From positions 62,001 to 126,000 of the forward strand of contig JAAZZG010000002.1 in the NCBI GenBank assembly GCA_014237715.1: a stretch of 64,000 bases of DNA, given 5' to 3'. The position numbers and the translations under genes are program-made. The stretch is from Acidimicrobiales bacterium. Its GTDB lineage: Bacteria > Actinomycetota > Acidimicrobiia > Acidimicrobiales > MedAcidi-G1. How positions within the stretch are numbered: position 1 is the first letter of the stretch; every line of letters starts with the position of its first letter. This document shows positions 42,756-50,735 of the stretch, in pieces. The notes under the pieces were generated by a model. The model did not search any database. It saw nothing but the letters and a program-made list of their open reading frames with translations, and was not told the origin of the DNA.

Positions 42756-43318
42756 CGCCGCAGCCCCGGCGCAACAAGCAGGTACTCCCAGTGCTCAACC
42801 GGCGGGATCTCCAACCCGTCCACCCGGTCCCCGTCGATCTTGCCAGCGTCGTCCCAGCCTCGAACGGCGAGCGCGGCGTCGGCGAACGGCTCGGATTCAA
42901 ATGCCGCCGCCTCGACGGCCGACATAGGCCCACCCTGTAATCGCAGGGTCCCCACCGAGGCCGGACTCAACTCGGCCTCATAGCCCGGATCCACGAAGCA
43001 CCGGTACCGCTTGGCTGCCACGTGCAGGCGTACCGGCTCGCTCACACCGTCCGCGAAGCGCTCGGCCACCCAGGCCCCGCCGGTCGTCCCGTGGTCGGTC
43101 ACCCCGAACGCCGAGTCCGGTTCGTCCAGGAAGTGCCCCACGTCGTGCAGCAGGGCAGCCAGCACCAGGGCGTCATCGGCGCCGGCGACATGAGCCAACG
43201 CCGCAGCCTGACGGGCATGTTCGGCCATCGTCACCCTCTCGCTGTAGGTCTCATGGCCCCGGGCGGCAAACAGCGCCCGCACCTCATCAGGCACCCGATC
43301 CTTCATGTCGCGCATCAT
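42752..43318 (-). CDS. HD-domain mixed-valent diiron oxygenase, PhnZ/TmpB-like
   Basis: 188 residues from ATG 43318 (43306 is possible; a longer frame would overlap the divergent gene). It resembles PhnZ along its length: MAEHARQAAALAHVAGADD, AALLHDVGHF, a DHGTTGGAWVAERF block, LHVAAKRY, LSPASVGTLRLQGG, AAAFESEPFADAALAVRGWD. Predicted iron ligands are His34, His58, Asp59, His76, His99 and Asp156 or Asp157, in the same order and almost the same numbering as PhnZ. PhnZ and TmpB oxidatively cleave the C-P bond of 1-hydroxyphosphonates, releasing phosphate. Coupled to the 2-oxoglutarate oxygenase that would make the hydroxy intermediate. Confidence 0.85.
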   Translation of the reverse strand: MMRDMKDRVPDEVRALFAARGHETYSERVTMAEHARQAAALAHVAGADDALVLAALLHDVGHFLDEPDSAFGVTDHGTTGGAWVAERFADGVSEPVRLHVAAKRYRCFVDPGYEAELSPASVGTLRLQGGPMSAVEAAAFESEPFADAALAVRGWDDAGKIDGDRVDGLEIPPVEHWEYLLVAPGLRR

Positions 43319-43397
43319 GCCCGCTGGGGACCCCGGCGACCAGCGGGAATAGGTTCGACCCGTTCGTCCAACCCCACACACCCCCCGGAGAAACACC

Positions 43398-44720
43398 ATG
43401 GCAATCGGCCCCGGCCTCCACATCGAAGATCCCAGCGATCCGTCCCTCGACCTGCGCATGTCCGACGGCGCCCGTCCGCTCTACGAGCAGGTGAAGGCCT
43501 TCATCGCCGAGGAGATCGAACCGGTCACCCTGAAGTTCCACCGTCTGGGTACCGAACGCACCGAGCACTGGGGTCACCATCCCGGCCAGATCGAGATTCT
43601 CGAGGCCCTCAAGGTCAAGGCACGCGAGGCCGGCCTGTGGAACTTCTTCCTCCCCGACGCCGAGACCGGAGAGGGCCTGTCCAACTTGGACTACGCCTAC
43701 ATCGCCTCCGAATTGGGTAAGAACCCGCTGGCCTCCCAGAGCATGAACTGCTCGGCCCCCGACACCGGAAACATGGAGGTCATCGAACGGGTCGGCACCC
43801 CCGAACAGAAGAAGCAGTGGCTCGAGCCGCTACTCAACGGCGAGATCCGCTCGGCGTACGCCATGACCGAACCCGATCTGGCCTCCTCGGACGCCAAGAA
43901 CATTGCCTGCCAGGCCGTACTAGACGGTGACGAGTGGGTCATCAACGGGACCAAGTACTACATCTCGGGCGCCGGCGACCCCCGCTGCAAGGTGATGATC
44001 ACCATGGTCCAGACCAGCCCCGACGGACCCCCGCACCGCCGCCAGTCGCAGATCCTCGTCCCCATCGACACCCCCGGGGTCACCATCGACCACCCCATGC
44101 AGGTGTTCGGTGATGACGATGCCCCCCACGGCCACATGCACATCACGTTCAAGGACGCCCGGGTACCGGCCGCCAACCTCCTGCTCGGCGAGGGACGGGG
44201 CTTCGAGATCTCCCAGCTACGCCTCGGCCCCGGTCGCATCCACCACTGCATGCGATCCATCGGTGCTGCCGAGCGGGCCATCGAGCTGATGTGTCGACGG
44301 GGGCTCCACCGCGAGGCCTTCGGCAAGACCATCTCGCACCTGGGTAAGAACATGGAGGTCATCGCCCGGGCCCGCATCGAGATCGAGGCCATGCGCCTCA
44401 TGGTGCTCCGAGCCGCCAAGGCCATGGACACCATGGGCAACGCCGAAGCCCGGGTCTGGATCAGCGCCGTGAAGGCCATGGTGCCCGAGAAGGTCTGCCA
44501 AATCATCGACGCCGCCATCCAGATTCACGGCGCCACCGGCGTCTCCCAGTGGACGCCGCTGGCCACCATGTACACCCAACAGCGCACGCTTCGCCTAGCC
44601 GACGGCCCCGACGAGGTACACCACTTCGTGGTGGCCCGCTTCGAACTGAACCGCTACCAGGACGGCCCCGGCGACGTCCCCATGACCTCGCACACCGGCC
44701 CGGTGTTCGCCGGACCCTGA
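43398..44720 (+). CDS. Acyl-CoA dehydrogenase
   Basis: 440 residues, ATG 43398 with GGAG upstream. ACAD features: YAMTEPDLASSDAKNI, WVINGTKYYISGAGDPRCKV, the C-terminal helices and IHGATGVSQWTPLATMYTQQRTLRLADGPDEVHH, where members of this branch carry the substrate base and CoA contacts. Length and this ending resemble the FadE/ACAD10-11-like group found with acyl-CoA ligases or CaiB transferases. Downstream is an alkylsulfatase, so it could degrade the acyl chain released from an alkyl sulfate. Probably cotranscribed with that gene (53-bp gap). Confidence 0.88.
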   Translation: MAIGPGLHIEDPSDPSLDLRMSDGARPLYEQVKAFIAEEIEPVTLKFHRLGTERTEHWGHHPGQIEILEALKVKAREAGLWNFFLPDAETGEGLSNLDYAYIASELGKNPLASQSMNCSAPDTGNMEVIERVGTPEQKKQWLEPLLNGEIRSAYAMTEPDLASSDAKNIACQAVLDGDEWVINGTKYYISGAGDPRCKVMITMVQTSPDGPPHRRQSQILVPIDTPGVTIDHPMQVFGDDDAPHGHMHITFKDARVPAANLLLGEGRGFEISQLRLGPGRIHHCMRSIGAAERAIELMCRRGLHREAFGKTISHLGKNMEVIARARIEIEAMRLMVLRAAKAMDTMGNAEARVWISAVKAMVPEKVCQIIDAAIQIHGATGVSQWTPLATMYTQQRTLRLADGPDEVHHFVVARFELNRYQDGPGDVPMTSHTGPVFAGP

Positions 44721-44773
44721 TCCCCTAGCCCGCCACCGACCTGCTCCGCCCAGCCACAGGAATCGAGACCCCG

Positions 44774-46705
44774 ATGACCGACGACCCGCGCGCCCATAAG
44801 CCGGCCACCGCCCGGACCCGGGCCGACATCGAGGCTTTCGCCACCTCGTTGCCACCCGACGACGGCACCGACGCCGCTGACGTGGCCCGGGGCTTTATCG
44901 CCACCCGGACCGATCCGGTCATCGACAAGATCGAACCCAACCCGTGGCTGCCCATCAGCTGGGATCTCTCGAAGTCGGACTTCGTCCACGGACCCTGCCC
45001 CGACACCGTCAACCCTTCGTTGTGGCGCCAGGCCGGATTCAACGCCCAGCACGGCCTCTACGAGGTGATCGACGGCTTTTACCAGGTGCGCGGGTTCGAC
45101 ACCTCGACAGTGACCTTCATCCGGGGTCACGAAGGGTGGGTGGTAATCGATCCTCTCACGACCACGGAGACGGCCCGGGCCGCCTTCGAACTGGTTACCG
45201 AGCAGCTCGGAGAGCGTCCGGTCACCGCCGTCATCTACACCCACTCCCACATGGACCACTTCGGCGGGATTCTCGGCGTGGTCTCCCAAGAGCGGATCGA
45301 CTCCGGCGAGGTGCCGATCGTGGCCCCAGAAGGGTTCGTCAAGGAAGCCGTGTCCGAGAATCTTCTGGCCGGGCCGGCCATGGGACGCCGGGCCATGTAC
45401 CAGTTCGGGATGCTCCTCGACTGGGACCAGCACGGTCACGTCGACCAGGGCCTGGGCAAGGGCGTACCCACCGGATCGTCGTCCCTCGTGCCGCCCACCA
45501 TCGAAATCACCGAGACTGGTCAGGAACTGGTGCTCGACGGCGTCCGGATCGAGTTCCAACTCACGCCCGAATCCGAAGCGCCGGCCGAGATGCACTTCTA
45601 CTTCCCGGACCACCGGGCCCTGTGCATGGCAGAGAACTGCACCGGCACCATGCACAACGTGCTCACCCTGCGCGGTGCCCTAGTGCGCGACACGCTCATG
45701 TGGAGCCGCTACATCGATGAGGCCATGGACCGGTGGGGCGACGTGTCCGACGTGGTGTTCGCCAGCCACGGCTGGCCCCACTGGGGCGCCGAGGCCGTCA
45801 ACGGCTACCTGACCCGCCAGCGGGACCTCTACCGCTGGCTTCACGACCAGTCCATGCGGCTCATCAATCTCGGCTACTCGCCCAATGAGATCTCGGCCAA
45901 CATCGACCTGCCGCCCGGGTTGTGGGCCGACTACCACTGCCACGGCTACTACGGCACGGTCAGCCACAACGTGCGGGCCGTTTACCAGCGGTACATCGGC
46001 TTCTACGACGGACACCCGTCCAGCCTCGACCCCTACGAGCCCGTGGAGGCCGGTCGGCGCTACGTCGACTTCATTGGCGGGATGGACCAACTCCTGGCCA
46101 AGGCCCGCGAGTCCTACGAGGCCGGTGACCACCGGTGGGTGGCGGAGGTGCTGCGCCATGCGGTGTTCGCCGATCCGACGTGTGAGGAGGCCCGACTACT
46201 TCAGGCCGACGCCTTCGAACAGTTGGCCTACCGGGCCGAGTCCGGGCCGTGGCGCGACATATACCTGAGCGGTGCCCAGGAGCTCCGCAACGGTTCCATC
46301 GCCATCGAATCGATCAACCGTCCACGGCCCGAGATGGTCATAGGGATGGACCTCCAGCAGGCCTTCGACCTGCTGGCCGCGTCTCTCGACGGGGTGGCCG
46401 CGGCGGCCATCGGCCCGCTGACCGTCGACTGGTACCTCAATGACACGGGCGGATTGAACAACACGGTGCGCCTGGAACTGTCCAACGGCACCCTCCATTC
46501 GCTGCCCGGCGCCACGCACGCGTCGGCCGACGTGGTGGTGCACGGCAACCGCAGCCAGTTGAATCGGCTCTTCGCCTCGGATGCCACGGGTGTCAGCCTG
46601 CTCGACGAGGGCGCCATCACGGCCGAGGGAAAGACCGATCAGCTGCGGGCCCTGTTCGCCTGCGTGACGGACTTCCCCCGCTTCTACAACATCATCGAAC
46701 CCTAG
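44774..46705 (+). CDS. Alkylsulfatase / SdsA1-like metallo-beta-lactamase fold protein
   Basis: 643 residues. The N-terminal two thirds is a metallo-beta-lactamase fold with the zinc motif THSHMDHFGG (His157, His159, Asp161, His162), further ligands in CMAENCTGTMHN and VVFASHGWPHWG. After about residue 400 comes an alpha-helical dimerisation domain (LPPGLWADYHCHGYYGTVSHN) and from about 530 a C-terminal SCP2-like lipid-binding domain (LTVDWYLNDTGGLNNTVRLELSNG). This three-domain layout is that of SdsA1-type alkylsulfatases, which hydrolyse long alkyl sulfates to alcohol and sulfate. No signal peptide is obvious. Exact substrate untested. Confidence 0.87.
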   Translation: MTDDPRAHKPATARTRADIEAFATSLPPDDGTDAADVARGFIATRTDPVIDKIEPNPWLPISWDLSKSDFVHGPCPDTVNPSLWRQAGFNAQHGLYEVIDGFYQVRGFDTSTVTFIRGHEGWVVIDPLTTTETARAAFELVTEQLGERPVTAVIYTHSHMDHFGGILGVVSQERIDSGEVPIVAPEGFVKEAVSENLLAGPAMGRRAMYQFGMLLDWDQHGHVDQGLGKGVPTGSSSLVPPTIEITETGQELVLDGVRIEFQLTPESEAPAEMHFYFPDHRALCMAENCTGTMHNVLTLRGALVRDTLMWSRYIDEAMDRWGDVSDVVFASHGWPHWGAEAVNGYLTRQRDLYRWLHDQSMRLINLGYSPNEISANIDLPPGLWADYHCHGYYGTVSHNVRAVYQRYIGFYDGHPSSLDPYEPVEAGRRYVDFIGGMDQLLAKARESYEAGDHRWVAEVLRHAVFADPTCEEARLLQADAFEQLAYRAESGPWRDIYLSGAQELRNGSIAIESINRPRPEMVIGMDLQQAFDLLAASLDGVAAAAIGPLTVDWYLNDTGGLNNTVRLELSNGTLHSLPGATHASADVVVHGNRSQLNRLFASDATGVSLLDEGAITAEGKTDQLRALFACVTDFPRFYNIIEP

Positions 46706-46729
46706 GCCCGACCCGATCTACTGGGCCGA

Positions 46730-47929
46730 TCAGTTGGCGGTCTCGGCACGGATTTCGGCGCCGTGCTCGTCGTTGGACGGCGGGCGCCGGCGAACCGTCG
46801 GTGGGGTGGTCGACATCCGGATCGGTGAGCGAACCGACCGGAACGCCTCAGTTCGTCCACCGGTCGACCCACCGTCGTCCAGGACGGCGATCGGATCTAG
46901 GCCGAGGGCCTCGGCGTCTAGGAACGCCTGACGCACCGTGTTGATGGGACCAGCCGGAATGCCCGCGGCCCGCAGAACCACCAGCCAACCGGCGGCCGTG
47001 TTGGTGGCCAGCACCGACTCGATCTCGGCTTCCAGGTCGTCGGCATTGACCATGCGTGCCGCGTTGTCGGCAAACCGCTCGTCGGTCCGCCAGTCGTCTC
47101 GGCCAAGGGCCTCACAGAGCTTCTCCCACAGGGCGGGGCTGGCCGCCGCGATGGCCAGCACCCCGTCGGCGGTGCGGTACGGCTGGTAAGGGACGATCGA
47201 CGGGTGGCGGTTGCCCTGACGCCCCGGGTCGGTGTCGGCCACCACGTGCCCCGAACCCACGTTGAGCAGCCCGGCCAGGGCAGCCGACATGAGCGAGACC
47301 TCCACGTGCTGGCCTTCGCCACACTCCCGGCGCTGCTCGACGGCCGCCAAGATGGCGATGGCTGCGTAGAGGCCGGTCAGGTTGTCGACCATGGCCGACC
47401 CGATCTTGGTCGGTTCGCCGTCGGCCTCGCCGGTAATCGCCATCACCCCGCTCATGGCCTGCACCAAAAAGTCGTAGCCAGCCAGCGTGGCGCCATCACC
47501 GGCACTGCCGAACCCGGTGACAGAACAGGTGATGACGCCCGGATGCTCAGCGGCCAGGGTCTCCCGGTCCAGACCGAACCGGGCCATGGTGCCGACCCGG
47601 AAGTTGTCGACCACCACGTCGGCGGCCAGAGCGAGCCGGCGGGCCACCGCCAGGTCATCGAGGTCCCGCAGGTCGAGAGCGATGCTTCGCTTGTTGCGGT
47701 TAAGGCCCAGGTAGTAGGTGCTGGTCGCCTCGTCGCCATCACCCCACCACGGTGGGCCCCAGGTGCGGGTCTCGTCACCCACCCCGGGTTGTTCGACCTT
47801 GACCACATCGGCGCCTAGGTCGGCCAGAACCATGGTGGCCATGGGCCCGGCCAGCACTCGGCTGAAGTCAGCCACCCGAAGGTGCCCGAGCGCTCCGGGG
47901 GGCGGCTGCGAGCTGGTCTCATCGGTCAC
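46730..47929 (-). CDS. CaiB/BaiF family CoA-transferase (family III)
   Basis: 399 residues from GTG 47929, where the conserved N-terminus begins; a longer frame reaches the divergent methyltransferase promoter. Family III features: VLAGPMATMVLADLGADVVKVEQPG, NRNKRSIALDLRD, TGEADGEPTKIGSAMVDNLTGLYAAIAILAAV. Members form interlocked homodimers and move CoA between carboxylic acids, as for carnitine, 2-arylpropionate or oxalate. Convergent with the alkylsulfatase gene and divergent from the MttB-family gene. An acid from a degraded betaine or fatty acid is a plausible acceptor; not determinable from sequence. Confidence 0.87.
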   Translation of the reverse strand: MTDETSSQPPPGALGHLRVADFSRVLAGPMATMVLADLGADVVKVEQPGVGDETRTWGPPWWGDGDEATSTYYLGLNRNKRSIALDLRDLDDLAVARRLALAADVVVDNFRVGTMARFGLDRETLAAEHPGVITCSVTGFGSAGDGATLAGYDFLVQAMSGVMAITGEADGEPTKIGSAMVDNLTGLYAAIAILAAVEQRRECGEGQHVEVSLMSAALAGLLNVGSGHVVADTDPGRQGNRHPSIVPYQPYRTADGVLAIAAASPALWEKLCEALGRDDWRTDERFADNAARMVNADDLEAEIESVLATNTAAGWLVVLRAAGIPAGPINTVRQAFLDAEALGLDPIAVLDDGGSTGGRTEAFRSVRSPIRMSTTPPTVRRRPPSNDEHGAEIRAETAN

Positions 47930-48057
47930 GGGCCGGAGTCTCGCAGCGCCACTACCGCCATACAACAAGCCCATGTTCGAGCGGACGCCGGAACCGAGCA
48001 TCAGAAAAATACGGCTCATCTCTTGCATTGCGGCTTGATCGTGGAGAGCATCCCGCA
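47930..48057. promoter_or_regulatory. Divergent intergenic region of CoA-transferase and MttB-family gene
   Basis: About 128 bases. It must contain the promoters of both divergent genes. A GGAG at 48043-48046 serves the rightward gene. I could not identify a convincing palindrome or promoter core by eye. Confidence 0.4.
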
Positions 48058-49632
48058 GTGACCATGACTCCAATCAACGAGCCGTCCACCGGATCGGCAA
48101 CCGGGCCCGAGCCGAGGCAGGTCCGTCGAGGTCGCGATGCACGAGCCGCCAAGCGCCGTACCCGGGCGCAGACCTGGTTCCCTGAACTGGAGCGGAAAAT
48201 CCCTTGGGTGGACCTGCTGACTGAGGAACAGGTCCAGACCATCCACGACGCCTCCATGGACGTCATCGAGGAGGTGGGCATCGAGTTCCGCTGCCCCGAC
48301 GCCATCGCAATGTGGACGGCCGCCGGTGCCTCGGTTGACGGCGTCCGGGTTCGCGTCGACCGCGAACTCCTCATGTCGCTGGTCGGCACCGCCCCATCCT
48401 CGTACACCATGGAGGCCCGAGATTCCGCCCACACCGTGACGGTGGGCGACGGGAAGACCATCTTCACCCCCTCCTACGGCGCCCCGTACGTCCTCGGCCT
48501 GGACGGGGTCCGGCGCCCGGGAAGCATCGAGGACTTCCGGAACTTCACAAAGCTCAACCACCTCTCGCCCGCCCTGCACATGTCGGGCGGCGTGGTCTGC
48601 GAACCCATGGACATACCAGTCCCCAAGCGGCACCTCTACATGACCGAGAGCCTGTTGAAGTATTCCTCCAAGCCGTTCATGGGCGCTGTGACGTCGATGG
48701 AGCGAGCCGAAGACAGCCTCCACATGGCCGGCATCGTCTTCGGGCAGGAATTCGTCCGGAACACCACCGTCATGACCTGTCTGGCCAACGGCAACACGCC
48801 GCTGGTATGGGACAAGACCATGCTGGACAGCGTCCGAGTGTTTGCCGGCGCCAACCAGGCCACCCTGTTCAGCCCCTTCGTGCTCGGAGGGGCGTCCACC
48901 CCGGCATCGACGGTCGGCGCGGTGATCCAAGTCAACATCGAAGCCCTCACCGGCGTGGCCTTCTCCCAGCTGGTCCGGGCCGGCGCACCCGCCCTGTACG
49001 GCCAGTGGCTGTCCACCGTCTCGATGAAGACCGGTGCCCCACAGGCCGGCACACCCGAGATCTGCCATATGAACCTGCTCACCGCCCAGATGGCCCGCCA
49101 CTACCGGCTGCCATCGCGCTGCAGCGGCTCGTGCACCAGCTCCAAGTTGGTCGACGCCCAGGCCGGCTACGAGGCGGCCCGCAACATGTACGGCGTGCTC
49201 ATGGCTGGCACCAACTTCGTACTGTCGACCACCGGCTACCTGGAGAGCGCCATGTGCCAGAGCTACGCCAAGTGGGTGCTGGACAGCGAGCAGTTGGAGA
49301 TGATGATGCGCCTCGGCGGCGGTGTCTCGTTCAACGACCTCGACGAGGTGCTGGCCACCATGCGCGAGGTCCCCCCGGGCGGCCACCATCTGGGAACTGC
49401 CCACACGCTGGCCAACTTCCAGACCGCGTTCTCGATGCCCGAGATGATGAACAGCGACAACTACGAACAGTGGCTGGCCGATGGAGCCCTCAGTGCCGAG
49501 GACCGGGCCGCCGCCAAGTGCCGACAACTCCTCGACGAATATGAGGAGCCCAACCTGCCCGACGACGTCCGTGCCGAACTCGAGGAGTACGTGGCCCGCC
49601 GCGATGCCGAACTCCCCGACCTGGTTTCCTGA
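48058..49632 (+). CDS. MttB-family (non-pyrrolysine) trimethylamine/betaine methyltransferase homologue
   Basis: 524 residues from GTG 48058 (ATG 48064 possible). It has the TIM-barrel MttB signature stretches: EVGIEFRCPDAIAMW, FTPSYGAPYVLGLDGVRRPG, SSKPFMGAVTSMERAEDSLHMA and RLPSRCSGSCTSSKLVDAQAGYE. There is no in-frame TAG, so it belongs to the large non-pyrrolysine branch, of which MtgB demethylates glycine betaine and MtpB proline betaine to a corrinoid protein. No corrinoid partner (MttC/MtgC) or activase is encoded in the window. First gene of an operon with DapA-like, ALDH, DadA-like and SDR genes. Substrate likely a quaternary amine (inferred). Confidence 0.84.
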   Translation: MTMTPINEPSTGSATGPEPRQVRRGRDARAAKRRTRAQTWFPELERKIPWVDLLTEEQVQTIHDASMDVIEEVGIEFRCPDAIAMWTAAGASVDGVRVRVDRELLMSLVGTAPSSYTMEARDSAHTVTVGDGKTIFTPSYGAPYVLGLDGVRRPGSIEDFRNFTKLNHLSPALHMSGGVVCEPMDIPVPKRHLYMTESLLKYSSKPFMGAVTSMERAEDSLHMAGIVFGQEFVRNTTVMTCLANGNTPLVWDKTMLDSVRVFAGANQATLFSPFVLGGASTPASTVGAVIQVNIEALTGVAFSQLVRAGAPALYGQWLSTVSMKTGAPQAGTPEICHMNLLTAQMARHYRLPSRCSGSCTSSKLVDAQAGYEAARNMYGVLMAGTNFVLSTTGYLESAMCQSYAKWVLDSEQLEMMMRLGGGVSFNDLDEVLATMREVPPGGHHLGTAHTLANFQTAFSMPEMMNSDNYEQWLADGALSAEDRAAAKCRQLLDEYEEPNLPDDVRAELEEYVARRDAELPDLVS

Positions 49633-49673
49633 ATACACGGTTTACTGAGAATCTGGCCGAGAAGGACCCCATC

Positions 49674-50735
49674 ATGAACACTCCTGCCGACCCACCCCTG
49701 CTCCACGGCGTCTGCGCCGCCATGAGCTCTCCGTTCGATGACTCCGGCGAGTCGGTCGACGAGGGCCGCCTCCGCGACCACATCGACAGCCTGGTGGAGG
49801 CCGGCGTGCACGGTCTGGTACTGGCCGCGGGCACTGGCGAGTTCGCCTTCCTCTCAGCCGACGAGAAGGAACGCATCTTTCGCATCGGGATCGACCAGGT
49901 GGCCGGTCGCATCCCGGTCATTTGCCAGACGTCGGCCATCACCACCGTGGATGCCATCGAGAACTCCCGGGCCGCCATCGACCTCGGAGCCAGCGCCGTG
50001 ATGGTCCTCCCTCCCTACTTCGAGGGGCCGTTCGAACGGGGCGTCCTGTACCACTACGAGAAGTTGGCCCGGGCTGTCGACGCCCCGATCGTCCTGTACA
50101 ACATTCCGGTCCAGTCCGGCTTCGACATCACGCCGGACCTGTACCGCCGGCTCATCGCCATGGAGAACATCGACTACATCAAGGATTCCACCGGCGACCT
50201 CATCCGACTCCAACAGTTGGTCGGGATCGGCGGCCATGTGCTGGCCGGGGCCGACCCGCTGGCCCCCTTCGCCCTCATGGCCGGCAGCGCCGGGTGGATC
50301 TGGGGGGCGGCCAACGTCATGCCGCATGAGTGTGTGGCCCTCTACGACCACATCACGGCTGGCCGCCACCCCGAGGCCATGGAACTGTGGCGCCGGATGC
50401 TCCCCGCCAACCTCTACTTCTGGGACAACCCGCACGAGGCCGAGTACAACGCGGCGGTCAAGACGGCCGCCAACATGGTGGGCCGCGCCATCGGTCCCTG
50501 CCGTCGCCCGGTCATGCCCATGACCCACCAGGGCCGTGTCGCTCTGCAGGCCGCACTCTCGACCCTGCCAGTCAACGGGGTCGACCGCGACCGCCTGGTC
50601 TTCCGTGAATGGGAGGACGAGCGGGACTGGCTCGTCCAGATGACCAGTCGCGCCGGCGTGGGCCGCGCTGGAGCCAGTCGCTTCGGAGCAGGCAGTACAC
50701 GACCGACCACTACCCAGAACGGGAGCAGCAACTGA
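49674..50735 (+). CDS. Dihydrodipicolinate synthase family lyase
   Basis: 353 residues, class I aldolase (DapA/NAL) family. Schiff-base Lys170 in YIKDSTGD, Tyr142 in LYNIP, and GTGEF at 53-57 in place of the usual GTTGE. A tail of about 40 residues beyond the normal C-terminus is rich in Arg, Gly and Thr. Because it sits with a DadA-like oxidase and an aldehyde dehydrogenase, a biosynthetic DapA role is unlikely; catabolic members include pyrroline-4-hydroxy-2-carboxylate deaminase of hydroxyproline degradation. Its stop overlaps the ALDH start by one base. Confidence 0.83.
   Translation: MNTPADPPLLHGVCAAMSSPFDDSGESVDEGRLRDHIDSLVEAGVHGLVLAAGTGEFAFLSADEKERIFRIGIDQVAGRIPVICQTSAITTVDAIENSRAAIDLGASAVMVLPPYFEGPFERGVLYHYEKLARAVDAPIVLYNIPVQSGFDITPDLYRRLIAMENIDYIKDSTGDLIRLQQLVGIGGHVLAGADPLAPFALMAGSAGWIWGAANVMPHECVALYDHITAGRHPEAMELWRRMLPANLYFWDNPHEAEYNAAVKTAANMVGRAIGPCRRPVMPMTHQGRVALQAALSTLPVNGVDRDRLVFREWEDERDWLVQMTSRAGVGRAGASRFGAGSTRPTTTQNGSSN

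Noticed and set aside
44654-45655. 333-codon minus-strand frame opposite the alkylsulfatase gene
   Set aside because: Runs through the conserved zinc-binding region of the sense gene and lacks recognisable motifs.
48016-49638. 540-codon frame on the minus strand opposite the MttB-family gene
   Set aside because: Shadow of the real gene: no family features, biased composition, and it would overlap the MttB gene completely.
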